Numbered from the stretch's first letter, positions 1-9,382 are shown. The stretch: 64,000 nucleotides of DNA from Bacillus sp. AFS055030 (GCF_002574545.1 NZ_NUGT01000080.1:111259-175258), one strand, 5' to 3'. Notes: a model not told the origin generated them from the sequence alone. Made by a program: numbers and translations.

Positions 1-1350
1 TTGTTGATTACGGTTAATTGGTGATTCTGATGGTTTACCCATTTCATCATGCTCAACACCAGTTACGTGGTGAATTCCACCTTTCATACCTGGTACTACA
101 CGAGGAGAAACTCCATCTTCAGTCACTTCATAACGTTTGAAGTACTCTTTGTTTTCAGATACAGGTAATTCTTGTTTGTAATCAAACTTACCACGGCGAA
201 TTTGTACTTTTTCAAATTGAAGTGGCTCAACAGTTTGTTTACCTAAAGAAAGTTGTAAGTCAGTAATTACGATAACAGGCACTTGGAATTCTTCAGCTAC
301 GTTAAACGCTTCCACCATATCGTAGAATCCTTCTTCTACTGTACTTGGAGCGATTACTACTTTTGGAATCTCACCGTGAGTTCCGTAAATCATAGCCATT
401 AAGTCTGATTGTTCTTGTTTAGTTGGAAGACCAGTACTTGGACCACCACGTTGAGTATCAACGATAACTAAAGGAACTTCAGTCATACCAGAAAGACCAA
501 TTGCTTCCATCATTAATGAAAGACCAGGACCTGCAGATGATGTTAATGTACGAACACCAGCATAGTTAGCACCGATTGCCATTGTACATGCAGCAATTTC
601 GTCTTCAGTTTGAATAACTGCTCCACCATATTGAGGTAATTTTTTAATTAAGTATTCCATAATTTCAGATGCTGGCGTAATTGGATACGCTGCCATAAAA
701 CGAGAACCACCAGCTAATGCACCCATTGCGATTGCATCGTTACCGATTAGGAACATACGTTTTTTACCATCAGCTTCTGCTAATTGCATTTTATTTACAT
801 TCACGCCAAGCATTTCTCTCATTTCTTCTGCTCCACGTGCGATTGCTTCTATGTTTTTCTCAACAATTTGTTGACCTTTTTTACCAAAAATTTCATCTAC
901 AACTTCTCTGAAAACTTCAATTGATAGACCTAAAATTGCACTTGAAGCTCCAACTGCAACCATGTTTTTCATTAATGAAGTTCCTAGTTCAGTAGCTAAT
1001 TCTGTAAATGGAATTGAATAAAGTGTTACGTCAGTTGAATCTGGAATTGTCGGATTAAATTTAGCATCAGCAATTACAATACCGCCTTTGCGTAATTCAT
1101 AAAAGTTTACATCGATTGTTTCTTGGTCAAATGCTACTAAAATATCTAAGTCATCTGAAATAGCACGAACTTCAGTTGTACTTACACGAATTTTGTTATT
1201 TGTGTGACCACCTTTAATACGAGAAGAGAAATGACGATATCCGTATAAGTAGTAACCTAAACGGTTTAACGCAATTGCAAAAATCTCACCTGTACTTTCG
1301 ATACCTTCACCCTGTTGTCCTCCAACTTTCCACGAAAGTTGTTCAATCAT
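1..1350 (-). CDS. korA: 2-oxoacid:acceptor oxidoreductase subunit alpha (C-terminus outside window)
   Basis: The first 450 codons lie in the window; the 3' end runs off base 1. The protein starts MIEQLSWKVGGQQGEGIEST, where a fused gamma-type domain (about residues 1-190) precedes the pyruvate-ferredoxin-oxidoreductase alpha domain that binds the TPP pyrimidine ring. Motifs seen are YPITPASEIMEYL, SSAGPGLSLMMEA and DTQRGGPSTGLPTK. With KorB this family oxidises 2-oxoglutarate or another 2-oxoacid to acyl-CoA and reduces ferredoxin. A GGGGTG ribosome-binding site lies about 7 bases before the ATG at 1350. The korB partner should follow beyond the window edge. Family assignment is firm; substrate is inferred from Bacillus homologues. 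Confidence 0.93.
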   Translation of the reverse strand, partial: MIEQLSWKVGGQQGEGIESTGEIFAIALNRLGYYLYGYRHFSSRIKGGHTNNKIRVSTTEVRAISDDLDILVAFDQETIDVNFYELRKGGIVIADAKFNPTIPDSTDVTLYSIPFTELATELGTSLMKNMVAVGASSAILGLSIEVFREVVDEIFGKKGQQIVEKNIEAIARGAEEMREMLGVNVNKMQLAEADGKKRMFLIGNDAIAMGALAGGSRFMAAYPITPASEIMEYLIKKLPQYGGAVIQTEDEIAACTMAIGANYAGVRTLTSSAGPGLSLMMEAIGLSGMTEVPLVIVDTQRGGPSTGLPTKQEQSDLMAMIYGTHGEIPKVVIAPSTVEEGFYDMVEAFNVAEEFQVPVIVITDLQLSLGKQTVEPLQFEKVQIRRGKFDYKQELPVSENKEYFKRYEVTEDGVSPRVVPGMKGGIHHVTGVEHDEMGKPSESPINRNQQ

Positions 1351-1442
1351 TTCCTACACCCCTTTGAATGCCCTCATTCGTAATAAATTAAATTATAAAT
1401 GGATAATTTTTTTGCATATCATTCATTTTATTATAAAAGAAT

Positions 1443-1488
1443 GAAAGCGATTTAAAACATATCTTTTGATATGAGTTAATTCGCTTTC
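1443..1488. other. Long imperfect hairpin between dipeptidase gene and korA
   Basis: GAAAGCGA (1443-1450) pairs with TCGCTTTC (1481-1488). CATATC (1458-1463) pairs with GATATG (1468-1473) around a TTTT loop, with a partly paired middle. A weak T-rich run follows on the minus strand, so it may end dipeptidase transcripts. The rest of 1351-1580 is AT-rich with no supported gene. Confidence 0.5.
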
Positions 1489-1580
1489 AATTCTAGACCT
1501 ATTAACCGAAAAAATCAATGATTTTGAAAGAAATTATTCCTTTAATTTTTATATTTTTATTATTCTGAACAAGTAACATG

Positions 1581-2507
1581 TTATTTGTAATGTATATATG
1601 ATGAATAATTCTCATACAGAAAGCCTTTAACCTGTTGTTCTGTATAGTGTTTAAGCAATTCATTTGTTAAATTTTGATAAAGTCCTACGTGATGTAAATT
1701 TGTCGGATGAGTATCGATTCCATCAAAATCTGACCCCATCGCGATAAATTTTTTTCCACCTAGTGAACACATATAATCGATATGTTTCAGAATATCTGAA
1801 ATAGATGCACTACCTTCATCAACTAAAAATGTTGGGAAGAAATTAATCCCTACAATTGCTCCTCTATTAAACATGGCTTTTAGCTGATCATCGTTTAAAT
1901 TTCTTGGATGTTTACAAATCGCTTTAGCATTTGAATGTGTTGCAGTTGGATATTTTGCTTGCTCAAATGCATCCCAAAACGCGGCTTCAGTACAATGAGA
2001 AAGATCACACCACATATTATGCTCATTTAAATAATGAACTACACTTCTTCCAAAATTAGTTAAGCCCCCATTTCTTTCTTCAAGAATTCCATCTGCAGCC
2101 TCATTGGCATAATTCCACACTAAACCGACACTACGTACGCCAAGACGATGTAAAATCTTTAAGCGATTAATATCACCTAAAAGTGCGTCACAACCCTCTA
2201 GCGTCAAAATAGCACCCATTTCGTGACTTTTTAATCCAACTTCATCTTCTTTTGTTCGAATAACTTTTATGTGATTATTTTCAGTTGCTACTTTTTCATA
2301 AAAAAGTGTGACACATTGAAGAGCTGCATCAAATTTAATAAGTTTATGTACGTTTTCGGGAATATAAATGGCATAACATTGTATTTTACTTTTCCCTTGT
2401 TTTAATCGATTAACTGAAACTTGTAATGAATCATCATTTTCGAAATTGATCCAAGGTTTTTCTAATAATTTCATCAATACATCACAATGAGCATCAAAAA
2501 CTTTCAT
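1581..2507 (-). CDS. Membrane dipeptidase (peptidase family M19)
   Basis: A 308-residue protein of the renal dipeptidase family, zinc enzymes that cleave dipeptides, sometimes with D-residues. Visible metal ligands are H7 and D9 in FDAHCDVL, the glutamate in LTLEGCDALL, the histidines in CDLSHC and ATHSNAKA, and the aspartate in MGSDFDG. No signal peptide or membrane segment is seen, so the protein is probably cytosolic despite the family name. The gene sits between spoVS and korA as in the B. cereus group. Three hairpins lie between spoVS and its start, so it is probably transcribed separately or through an attenuated leader. The true substrate is unknown. Confidence 0.9.
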   Translation of the reverse strand: MKVFDAHCDVLMKLLEKPWINFENDDSLQVSVNRLKQGKSKIQCYAIYIPENVHKLIKFDAALQCVTLFYEKVATENNHIKVIRTKEDEVGLKSHEMGAILTLEGCDALLGDINRLKILHRLGVRSVGLVWNYANEAADGILEERNGGLTNFGRSVVHYLNEHNMWCDLSHCTEAAFWDAFEQAKYPTATHSNAKAICKHPRNLNDDQLKAMFNRGAIVGINFFPTFLVDEGSASISDILKHIDYMCSLGGKKFIAMGSDFDGIDTHPTNLHHVGLYQNLTNELLKHYTEQQVKGFLYENYSSYIHYK

Positions 2508-2591
2508 AATATGAACATCCTTTCATTTTTTTGACTTTTGAAACTAGTGTAACATATTAATAAATTCAATATTAAAAGTAATAATTATACG

Positions 2592-2615
2592 AAAAAAAAC
2601 TCGTCGACTGACGAG
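2592..2615 (-). terminator. Rho-independent terminator ahead of the dipeptidase gene
   Basis: A perfect 6-bp stem CTCGTC/GACGAG (2600-2605 with 2610-2615) is followed on the minus strand by eight T (2592-2599). It lies about 85 bases upstream of the dipeptidase ATG, so it either ends spoVS transcripts or acts as a leader terminator. Confidence 0.75.
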
Positions 2616-2621
2616 GTTTTA

Positions 2622-2648
2622 GTAGGGGCTAAAGTGAAGCCCCACTTT
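2622..2648. other. GGGGCT/AGCCCC hairpin in the spoVS-dipeptidase gap
   Basis: GGGGCT (2625-2630) pairs with AGCCCC (2638-2643), extended by AGT/ACT on the outside, with a T run on the plus-strand side (2646-2652). It has terminator shape on the plus strand, although no plus-strand gene is upstream. It may pair within a regulated leader together with the terminator at 2592. Confidence 0.5.
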
Positions 2649-2681
2649 TTTTAAATTTGCGAAAATCTTAATTGAAAATAA

Positions 2682-2713
2682 AACAACCTGTCGCTTTAGG
2701 CTAACAGGTTGTT
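2682..2713 (-). terminator. spoVS terminator
   Basis: The perfect 10-bp stem AACAACCTGT/ACAGGTTGTT (2682-2691 with 2704-2713) begins five bases after the spoVS stop and is followed on the minus strand by TTATTTT. Confidence 0.85.
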
Positions 2714-2717
2714 ATTA

Positions 2718-2978
2718 TTAACGAGGCTCTACGATTAATTTAATCGCTGTACGCTCTTCCCCATCGATTTGAATATCTGTAAATGCAGGGATACAAATAA
2801 GGTCTACACCACTTGGTGCAACAAATCCTCTTGCAATTGCAACTGCTTTTACAGCTTGGTTTAACGCGCCAGCACCAATTGCTTGAATTTCTGCTGAACC
2901 ACGCTCTCTCAATACACCTGCAAGTGCTCCTGCTACAGAATTAGGGTTTGACTTTGCTGAAACTTTTAATATTTCCAT
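2718..2978 (-). CDS. spoVS: Stage V sporulation protein S
   Basis: An 86-residue Alba-fold-like SpoVS protein (MEILKVSAKSNPNSVAGAL). In B. subtilis it is needed for late sporulation, influencing coat assembly and heat resistance, and is made early under SigH. The length equals the family norm and the sequence is of the highly conserved type. A strong AAGGAGG lies 7 bases upstream of the ATG. A SigH-like promoter is visible upstream and a hairpin terminator follows, so the gene appears monocistronic. ymdB precedes it in the same direction. Confidence 0.98.
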   Translation of the reverse strand: MEILKVSAKSNPNSVAGALAGVLRERGSAEIQAIGAGALNQAVKAVAIARGFVAPSGVDLICIPAFTDIQIDGEERTAIKLIVEPR

Positions 2979-3026
2979 TCCTGATCCTCCTTGTACTTAC
3001 AAAGCTATTATTGTGTACAATAAAAA

Positions 3027-3056
3027 CTATTCTCGATAACAAGAAGTTATTCCTGC
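3027..3056 (-). promoter_or_regulatory. Candidate SigH promoter of spoVS
   Basis: On the minus strand GCAGGAATA (3048-3056) and CGAGAATAG (3027-3035) are separated by 12 bases. They match the SigH pattern RnAGGAwWW - 11 to 12 - RnnGAATww except for one base. spoVS is a known SigH target in B. subtilis. Inferred from consensus only. Confidence 0.6.
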
Positions 3057-3105
3057 AAATATTTAAAAGTTTTTTAAAAATTTTCACAATTCTTTTAATT
3101 AAGTT

Positions 3106-3897
3106 TTATAGCTCTTGATGATCATCATTTATTTGTATTCTTTTAATTGATTTTGCTAGTCCATTTTGTTTGTTCAACTCGATGATTACACCACTAAGCT
3201 GGCTTCTACCTTCATCCACTTCGAATCTCACTGGTAAGTTCGTTAAGAATTTTTTAATAACTGCTTCTTTCGTAACGCCTAGAATTCCATCATATGGACC
3301 AGTCATTCCAACATCCGTAATAAACGCTGTACCAGCAGGTAAAACTCGCTCATCAGCTGTTTGAACATGTGTATGTGTCCCTACAACCGCTGTGACTCTT
3401 CCATCCAAATACCAGCCCATAGCAATTTTTTCACTTGTTGCTTCAGCATGAAAATCAACAAAAATGATGTTTGTTCGTTTTTTAGCGATTGTTATTAGCT
3501 CATCAGCTTTTTTAAAAGGGCAATCAAGTGGTGGTAAAAAAGTTCTTCCTTGTAAATTGATAACAGCTATTTCAACGTCATTAAAATTTAAAAATACTAA
3601 TCCATTACCTGGTGTACCCTCGGGGAAATTAGCAGGTCTTACTAAGTATTTTGCTTGATCAATAAATTCAAAAATATCTTTTTTATCCCATGCATGGTTA
3701 CCAAGCGTTACTGCTTGAGCACCTAATTCTAAAAATTCGCGGTAAATTTTTTCCGTTATCCCTTTTCCATGTGCTGCATTTTCACCATTTATGATTGTTA
3801 CTGAAGGGTTATACTTCCTTTTTAAAGCTTGAATATTCGCCTTTACCATTGCCCTACCATTTGAACCAACTACATCGCCTAAAAACATTATTCTCAT
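3106..3897 (-). CDS. ymdB: YmdB family metallophosphoesterase
   Basis: A 263-residue binuclear metallophosphoesterase, reported in B. subtilis as a 2',3'-cyclic-nucleotide phosphodiesterase that influences motility, biofilm switching and RNase Y-related transcripts. The metal motifs are MRIMFLGDVVGSNGR at the start, INGENAAHGKG, TLGNHAWDKK, DFHAEATSEK and VVGTHTHVQTAD. I chose the ATG at 3897, not the upstream in-frame start at 3939. It matches the family start and has AAGGATG 8 bases upstream, giving the usual length. It lies just downstream of rny, as in other Bacillus, and the rny terminator hairpin lies between them. Confidence 0.96.
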   Translation of the reverse strand: MRIMFLGDVVGSNGRAMVKANIQALKRKYNPSVTIINGENAAHGKGITEKIYREFLELGAQAVTLGNHAWDKKDIFEFIDQAKYLVRPANFPEGTPGNGLVFLNFNDVEIAVINLQGRTFLPPLDCPFKKADELITIAKKRTNIIFVDFHAEATSEKIAMGWYLDGRVTAVVGTHTHVQTADERVLPAGTAFITDVGMTGPYDGILGVTKEAVIKKFLTNLPVRFEVDEGRSQLSGVIIELNKQNGLAKSIKRIQINDDHQEL

Positions 3898-4089
3898 TTC
3901 ATTACATCCTTCCAACTTGCCACTGTAAACACACAGCATTTGTTTTTACTTTTAGATTACCCAAAAATACGAAAAGCCCCATTACTAGCACAATCTGAAT
4001 CATTCATCTACGCCATTCAACTAAGATTCATTTCAGATATGTATTAGTTGGAGCTATTTTTTAAAAATACTTTATTTTGTTACAAAAAG

Positions 4090-4119
4090 AAAATAAAGTG
4101 GCATATACCACTTTATTTT
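4090..4119 (-). terminator. rny terminator overlapping its stop codon
   Basis: A 12-bp stem AAAATAAAGTGG/CCACTTTATTTT with a 6-base loop (4090-4119) is followed on the minus strand by CTTTTTG. The TAA stop of rny lies inside the stem. Confidence 0.8.
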
Positions 4120-5684
4120 GCATACTCGACTGCTCGAGTCTCACGAATAACCGTAACTTTGATATGACCTGGATAATCCAGTTCATCCTCAATACGTTTT
4201 CTAATATCTCTCGCTAATCTATGAGCTTGTAGATCATCAATTGTATCTGGTTTAACCATAATGCGTACTTCACGACCTGCTTGAATAGCGAATGATTTTT
4301 CTACACCTTCGTATGATTCTGAAATCTCTTCAAGTTTTTCTAAACGACGAATATAGTTTTCTAATGTTTCGCTACGTGCTCCTGGTCTAGCAGCAGATAA
4401 TGCATCTGCAGCTGCTACAAGAACAGCAATAATTGAAGTTGGCGCAGCATCTCCATGATGAGATGCAATACTATTGATTACTACTGGATGTTCTTTATAC
4501 TTCGTTGCTAATTCAACACCGATTTCAACGTGACTTCCTTCTACCTCATGGTCAATTGCTTTACCAATATCGTGAAGTAAACCTGCACGTTTTGCAAGCT
4601 TAGTATCCTCACCAAGTTCAGCGGCCATAAGTCCAGCTAGGTTCGCTACTTCCATCGAATGCTTTAACACATTTTGACCATAACTAGTTCTAAATTTCAG
4701 ACGACCTAATATTTTAATTAAGTCAGGGTGAATTCCATGAACACCAACTTCAAAAGTAGTTTGTTCACCGACTTCACGTATGTACTCATCTACTTCTCGT
4801 CTTGATTTTTCAACCATTTCTTCAATTCGTGCAGGATGGATTCGACCATCTTGTACTAATTTATCTAGTGCAATTCGTGCAGTTTCACGACGAATTGGAT
4901 CAAAACCTGATAATATGACAGCTTCAGGCGTATCATCAATAATTAAATCTATACCAGTTAACGTTTCTAAAGTACGTATATTTCGTCCTTCACGGCCAAT
5001 AATACGACCTTTCATTTCATCATTTGGAAGATTTACAACCGAAACAGTTGTTTCAGCAACATGATCTGCAGCACATCGCTGGATTGCTAATGATAAAATA
5101 TCTTTTGCTTTCTTATCTGCTTCTTCTTTTGCTCGAGCTTCTGTTTCTTTTACTAGTATTGCTGTTTCATGGGATAATTCATTTTCGACTTTAGTAAGTA
5201 TTAATTGTCTTGCTTCTTCACGATTTAAGCTAGAAATTCTCTCTAACTCTTCTTGTTGAGCAGCAATTAATGCTTCTATCTTGCTTTCCATTTCTTCTAT
5301 CTGCTGTTGTTTTAAAACAAGAGATTCCTCTTTTCTTTCAAGAACAGACTCACGTTTTGAAAGTCCATCATCTTTACGATCTAAGTTCTCTTCTTTTTGC
5401 ATTAAACGATTTTCTGACTTTTGTAGTTCACTACGACGGTCACGAATTTCGTTTTCTGCATCTGTACGAATTTTGAAAATTTCGTCCTTTGCTTCCAATA
5501 AAGCTTCTTTTTTAATTGTTTCTGAATCACGTTTTGCATCTTCAATAATTTGATTTGCATGATTAGTTGCGCCATTTATTTTAGCTTCTGCAATGGACTT
5601 ACGGACAAAAAATCCGACAGCATAACCGACTCCGAATGTGGCAAGCAATGCGAAGATGATCAAAATTATAGTATTTGCACCCAT
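4113..5684 (-). CDS. rny: Ribonuclease Y
   Basis: A 523-residue membrane-anchored endoribonuclease that starts bulk mRNA decay. In order: one N-terminal transmembrane helix (about residues 5-27), a long charged coiled coil (about 30-200), a KH domain ([20 protein letters not shown]) and an HD domain whose metal motif is [13 protein letters not shown]. The C-terminus ETRAVEYAK is nearly identical to B. subtilis RNase Y (520 aa). GAGGAGGTG precedes the ATG. It partners with glycolytic enzymes, RNase J and PNPase; rnjB and pnp also lie in this window. Confidence 0.99.
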   Translation of the reverse strand: MGANTIILIIFALLATFGVGYAVGFFVRKSIAEAKINGATNHANQIIEDAKRDSETIKKEALLEAKDEIFKIRTDAENEIRDRRSELQKSENRLMQKEENLDRKDDGLSKRESVLERKEESLVLKQQQIEEMESKIEALIAAQQEELERISSLNREEARQLILTKVENELSHETAILVKETEARAKEEADKKAKDILSLAIQRCAADHVAETTVSVVNLPNDEMKGRIIGREGRNIRTLETLTGIDLIIDDTPEAVILSGFDPIRRETARIALDKLVQDGRIHPARIEEMVEKSRREVDEYIREVGEQTTFEVGVHGIHPDLIKILGRLKFRTSYGQNVLKHSMEVANLAGLMAAELGEDTKLAKRAGLLHDIGKAIDHEVEGSHVEIGVELATKYKEHPVVINSIASHHGDAAPTSIIAVLVAAADALSAARPGARSETLENYIRRLEKLEEISESYEGVEKSFAIQAGREVRIMVKPDTIDDLQAHRLARDIRKRIEDELDYPGHIKVTVIRETRAVEYAK

Positions 5685-6089
5685 GATTTCACCTCCTCTT
5701 GCTATTTAGTTAGTTTCATTTTTGTCGGCTGTTATATTGTATAAATAATTGCATCAACACACAGCACACTTCAATTCAATTTTTCACAAAATAGTAATAT
5801 TTTTTTAGAATATACACTTAAATATTAAATCTCTTACCAAATGATGTCAAGCCTTGTAACTCGCTTACTTACTTGATTTATCAATATTTATTACATTTTT
5901 ACTAGATTTCATACATAAGAATCCAAATTTTATTCATTAATTTATTTATTAAGAACTCATTAATTAGTTAATTGAATGAATTTTTCAATACTACATATAA
6001 ACATAAATACCTTTAATAACAGTACAAAAAAAAACAGACAACAATCTATTTTTTTCTGTCTAAAAAAATTAAAGACATAAGAAAATATA
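5685..6089. other. Long AT-rich gap between recA and rny
   Basis: About 400 bases with no supported gene. It carries the rny ribosome-binding site at its low end. A weak second hairpin (TGTCT/AGACA arms within 6029-6066, T-rich on both strands) follows the recA terminator. In B. subtilis pbpX lies between recA and rny, but no remnant of it is seen here. Confidence 0.5.
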
Positions 6090-6090
6090 A

Positions 6091-6128
6091 AAAAAATGCA
6101 GGCACTGTTAATAAGCGCCCGCATTTTT
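6091..6128 (-). terminator. recA terminator
   Basis: On the minus strand AAAAATGCGGGCGC pairs with GTGCCTGCATTTTT (one mismatch and G-T pairs) and continues into a T run. Confidence 0.85.
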
Positions 6129-6152
6129 CTGTCGTTTTAAACTGACTTATGA

Positions 6153-7196
6153 TTACTCATTTAATAAAGAGAATTGTTCTTCATCATCTGTTTCTGTTAC
6201 AGTAACAGGGTTATCTAAACCATGGTGAAGACGGATTGATTGTTTAATCGTATCACGTATTTCTTTATTTTCTTTTAAGAATTGCTTAGCATTCTCACGG
6301 CCTTGTCCAAGACGCTCTTCATTGTATGAATACCATGCTCCACTCTTAAGAACGATATCTAAATCAGATCCAATATCAAGTATTTCTCCTTCTTTAGAAA
6401 TACCTTCTCCATACATAATATCTACATCTGCTTGTCTAAATGGTGGTGCTACTTTATTTTTAACTACTTTAATCTTTGTTTTGTTACCTACAATATCATT
6501 ACCTTGTTTTAATTGCTCAGCACGGCGCACTTCTAAACGGATTGTAGAATAGAATTTTAACGCACGTCCACCTGGAGTCGTTTCAGGATTACCAAACATA
6601 ACCCCAACTTTTTCACGAATTTGGTTAATGAAGATTGCAATTGTTTTTGACTTGTTAATTGCACCAGAAAGTTTACGTAATGCTTGAGACATTAATCGTG
6701 CTTGTAGACCTACGTGAGCATCACCCATCTCACCTTCAATTTCAGCTTTTGGAACTAATGCAGCTACTGAATCAATTACGATAATATCAATTGCACCACT
6801 ACGTACTAATGCTTCAGCGATTTCAAGTGCTTGTTCACCTGTATCTGGTTGAGATAATAATAACTCATCAATGTTTACACCTAATTTTTGAGCATAAACC
6901 GGATCTAATGCATGCTCAGCATCTATAAACGCCGCTTGTCCTCCATTTGCTTGAACTTCAGCGATTGCATGTAATGCTACAGTTGTTTTACCTGAACTCT
7001 CAGGACCATATACTTCAATAATTCGTCCTCTTGGATATCCACCTACACCTAATGCTACATCTAGTGCTAACGATCCACTAGAAATAGTTGAAATTTGGCG
7101 ATCAGTTTGTTCTCCAAGTTTCATAATTGAACCTTTACCGAATTGTTTTTCGATTTGTTTTAAAGCCATATCTAATGCAGCTTGACGATCACTCAT
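6153..7196 (-). CDS. recA: Recombinase RecA
   Basis: A 347-residue RecA: ATP-dependent strand exchange in homologous repair and co-protease for LexA cleavage. Walker A GPESSGKT lies at residues 64-71, Walker B is [18 protein letters not shown], and the glutamine-rich L2 region and acidic C-terminus (TETDDEEQF) are present. GGAGGAATCTAA precedes the ATG. A good SigA promoter with two LexA-box matches lies upstream and a terminator follows, so recA appears to be its own SOS-controlled unit although cinA is just upstream. Confidence 0.99.
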   Translation of the reverse strand: MSDRQAALDMALKQIEKQFGKGSIMKLGEQTDRQISTISSGSLALDVALGVGGYPRGRIIEVYGPESSGKTTVALHAIAEVQANGGQAAFIDAEHALDPVYAQKLGVNIDELLLSQPDTGEQALEIAEALVRSGAIDIIVIDSVAALVPKAEIEGEMGDAHVGLQARLMSQALRKLSGAINKSKTIAIFINQIREKVGVMFGNPETTPGGRALKFYSTIRLEVRRAEQLKQGNDIVGNKTKIKVVKNKVAPPFRQADVDIMYGEGISKEGEILDIGSDLDIVLKSGAWYSYNEERLGQGRENAKQFLKENKEIRDTIKQSIRLHHGLDNPVTVTETDDEEQFSLLNE

Positions 7197-7235
7197 TTAG
7201 ATTCCTCCTTCAGGATTCATTTATCTCTTAACTAT

Positions 7236-7264
7236 ATAATAACTGTTTTTTGTTCGTTTGCCAA
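7236..7264 (-). promoter_or_regulatory. recA SigA promoter
   Basis: On the minus strand TTGGCA (7259-7264), a 17-base spacer and TATTAT (7236-7241) lie about 45 bases ahead of the recA ATG. Confidence 0.75.
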
Positions 7265-7273
7265 CAAAAAAAT

Positions 7274-7287
7274 AGAACGTTTATTCG
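7274..7287 (-). promoter_or_regulatory. LexA (DinR) box 1 of recA
   Basis: CGAATAAACGTTCT on the minus strand matches 12 of 14 positions of the Bacillus SOS consensus CGAACRNRYGTTYC. It lies 9 bases upstream of the -35 hexamer. Confidence 0.65.
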
Positions 7288-7323
7288 ATTATTTTCGTAT
7301 TTAAACTTTATTTTTAAAGAATA

Positions 7324-7337
7324 GAAACGCTTGTTTC
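7324..7337 (-). promoter_or_regulatory. LexA (DinR) box 2 of recA
   Basis: GAAACAAGCGTTTC on the minus strand matches 12 of 14 consensus positions and lies 50 bases upstream of box 1. It could strengthen repression by cooperative binding or be a relic. Confidence 0.5.
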
Positions 7338-7387
7338 GTATTTTACGGTCTATAAAACTCGATTTTTATTAATATCGAAACTATAAA

Positions 7388-7420
7388 AATAAAAAACTCG
7401 GCTAAATTAACCGAGCTTTT
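7388..7420 (-). terminator. cinA terminator
   Basis: CTCGG/CCGAG stem within AAAAGCTCGG...CCGAGTTTTTT on the minus strand, 25 bases after the cinA stop. Confidence 0.8.
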
Positions 7421-7445
7421 ATATTATAAAATATTCTATTTCAAT

Positions 7446-8705
7446 TTATAAGTCTTGACTTTCGAAACTTGAATTAATTAATTTAATCAACAAGTTCGCG
7501 CCATTTTTAACACTAGATAATCTAATTTGTTCTCTAGTGCCACTGAATTGAAATTCTTTTACGATTGATTCAGAATCTCCAATTTTAATACCGATAAATA
7601 CTTTTCCTACTGGCACATCTTCTAATGGAGACGGTCCTGCTTCACCAGTAAAACTAATTGAAACCGTACTTCCTGTTAATCTTTGAATATTTTCAACTAG
7701 TGATTTTGCACATTCTGCACTTACTGCTCCATTTTTATTAAGAATGTCTGATGGCACGTTTAAAAGATTTTGTTTCATTTCATTAGAATAACAAACAACA
7801 CTACCTTTAAAAACAGACGAGTTCCCAGGAATATCTGTCATTCTTTTACTGAAAAGACCTCCAGTTAAACTTTCAGCAGCAGAAATAGTCAGTTTAAAAT
7901 CTTTTAACTTTCTTGATAAAACTGTAAACAAGTTTTCACTATTTGTACCATATATAAACTGTCCAACACGCTCACGTATTTTTTCTTCAGCTTGACCAAT
8001 TAGTTTTTCTGCCTCTTGTTCATTACTAGCACTTGCAGTAACTCGAAGCATTACTTCACCCTCACTCGCTAAAGGAGCAATTGTTGGATTTGATTGATTT
8101 TCAAGTAAATCAAGAATTTCAGTTTCTAAAAATGATTCGCCGATCCCAAAAAACTTAAGTTCTTTCGAAACAATCGTACTTGCTTCTTTTCCTTTTAAAA
8201 AATAAGGAATTAGTTCTTTGTCAACCATTGGAATCATTTCTTTAGGTGGTCCTGGTAATAATACATATTGTTTATCTTTCGCTTCATAAACCATTCCAGG
8301 TGCCATACCGTTTTTATTCAATAAAACATGTGCATTATTAATGACTAATGCTTGTTTTTTATTATTTTCAGTCATTGGTCGATTTACTTTAACAAAATAC
8401 TGTTGAATATACTCTAGTGACTGATCATGGTAAACAAGTGTCTCTTGAACATATTCTGCGACAACTTCTTTCGTTAAATCATCTTTTGTTGGTCCTAGTC
8501 CACCAGTTAGAATGATTAAATCACTTCTTGATGAAGCAATTTCTAATGCACTTTTAAGACGTTCAGAATTGTCTCCTACAACTGTTTGGAAATGATGGAG
8601 ATATCCTAATGCAGATAAATGTTTAGCTAAAAATTGAGCATTTGTATTTGCAATTTGGCCTAAAAGTAGCTCAGTACCTACTGCGATGATTTCAGCACGC
8701 TTCAT
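7446..8705 (-). CDS. cinA: CinA: competence/damage-inducible protein, nicotinamide-nucleotide processing
   Basis: A 419-residue CinA. The N-terminal MoaB/MogA-like domain (EIIAVGTELLLGQIANTNAQ, TGGLGPTKDD, PGPPKEM) is a proposed ADP-ribose pyrophosphatase. The C-terminal PncC-type domain (SAAESLTGGLFSKRMTDIPG, SFTGEAGP) deamidates nicotinamide mononucleotide, recycling NAD by-products. Length equals that of B. subtilis CinA (416). AGGGGG lies 7 bases before the ATG. It follows pgsA closely (24-base gap), so both are probably one transcript, and a terminator separates it from recA. Confidence 0.97.
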   Translation of the reverse strand: MKRAEIIAVGTELLLGQIANTNAQFLAKHLSALGYLHHFQTVVGDNSERLKSALEIASSRSDLIILTGGLGPTKDDLTKEVVAEYVQETLVYHDQSLEYIQQYFVKVNRPMTENNKKQALVINNAHVLLNKNGMAPGMVYEAKDKQYVLLPGPPKEMIPMVDKELIPYFLKGKEASTIVSKELKFFGIGESFLETEILDLLENQSNPTIAPLASEGEVMLRVTASASNEQEAEKLIGQAEEKIRERVGQFIYGTNSENLFTVLSRKLKDFKLTISAAESLTGGLFSKRMTDIPGNSSVFKGSVVCYSNEMKQNLLNVPSDILNKNGAVSAECAKSLVENIQRLTGSTVSISFTGEAGPSPLEDVPVGKVFIGIKIGDSESIVKEFQFSGTREQIRLSSVKNGANLLIKLINSSFESQDL

Positions 8706-8729
8706 ATCATTTCCCCCTACTATTTTAAA

Positions 8730-9308
8730 TTACATTGATTTAAGAAGAACATCTCTATTTTTATAAAAATAATCCCAACCAGAATATACTGTAAAGAATA
8801 ATGCAACCCAAAGTGCTACATCCGCAATCGAAAATGGTAAGAAATTCAATGGGAAGTCGTGTAAGAAATAGGCTGAAATCGCAACTATTTGAGCCCAAGT
8901 CTTAATTTTACCTAGCATTGCAGCAGCATGTACTTCTCCAGAGCCAGCTAAAATGAGACGTAAACCGGTTACAGCAAACTCTCTACTTATTATGACAATC
9001 GTAATCCACGCAGGAACATAATGAAAATCTGTTAGAATAATTAATGCCGAACAAACGAGTAATTTATCAGCAAGTGGGTCTAAAAACTTACCAAAATTAG
9101 TAACTAGATTATATTTTCTTGCGTAATAACCATCTATAAAATCAGTAACAGAGGCAATAATAAAAATTGCTGCTCCTATTAAATGATTAACTGGTATCGA
9201 ATCACCCATTAATGTAACTTTTCCCCATCCAAAATCAATTAAAACGGCAATCATAAATAATGGAATTAAACAAACCCTTGACACTGTGATCTTATTTGGT
9301 AAATTCAT
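8730..9308 (-). CDS. pgsA: CDP-diacylglycerol-glycerol-3-phosphate 3-phosphatidyltransferase
   Basis: A 192-residue integral membrane enzyme making phosphatidylglycerophosphate, the committed step to phosphatidylglycerol. The CDP-alcohol phosphotransferase signature D-G-x2-A-R-x8-G-x3-D-x3-D is present in DFIDGYYARKYN followed by FGKFLDPLADK. Several hydrophobic helices are present. I chose the ATG at 9308 (MNLPNKITVSR, family start) with GGAGGG 7 bases upstream; an in-frame TTG at 9323 overlaps that ribosome-binding site and is unlikely. It lies between rodZ and cinA as in B. subtilis. Confidence 0.97.
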   Translation of the reverse strand: MNLPNKITVSRVCLIPLFMIAVLIDFGWGKVTLMGDSIPVNHLIGAAIFIIASVTDFIDGYYARKYNLVTNFGKFLDPLADKLLVCSALIILTDFHYVPAWITIVIISREFAVTGLRLILAGSGEVHAAAMLGKIKTWAQIVAISAYFLHDFPLNFLPFSIADVALWVALFFTVYSGWDYFYKNRDVLLKSM

Positions 9309-9358
9309 GGTAAAACCCTCCAAAACTTTCTAAAAAATGAAGCATTTATAATAAATGA

Positions 9359-9382
9359 ATAAAAGCCATCTTAAAGATGACT
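9359..9382 (-). terminator. rodZ terminator overlapping its stop codon
   Basis: AGTCATC/GATGGCT stem (9364-9382) is followed by TTTATT on the minus strand. It is modest and probably partial, since pgsA follows 72 bases downstream. Confidence 0.55.

Noticed and set aside
717-911. Small plus-strand open frames opposite korA, spoIIIE, pnp, infB and other long genes
   Set aside because: They are antisense shadows without ribosome-binding sites or recognisable products.
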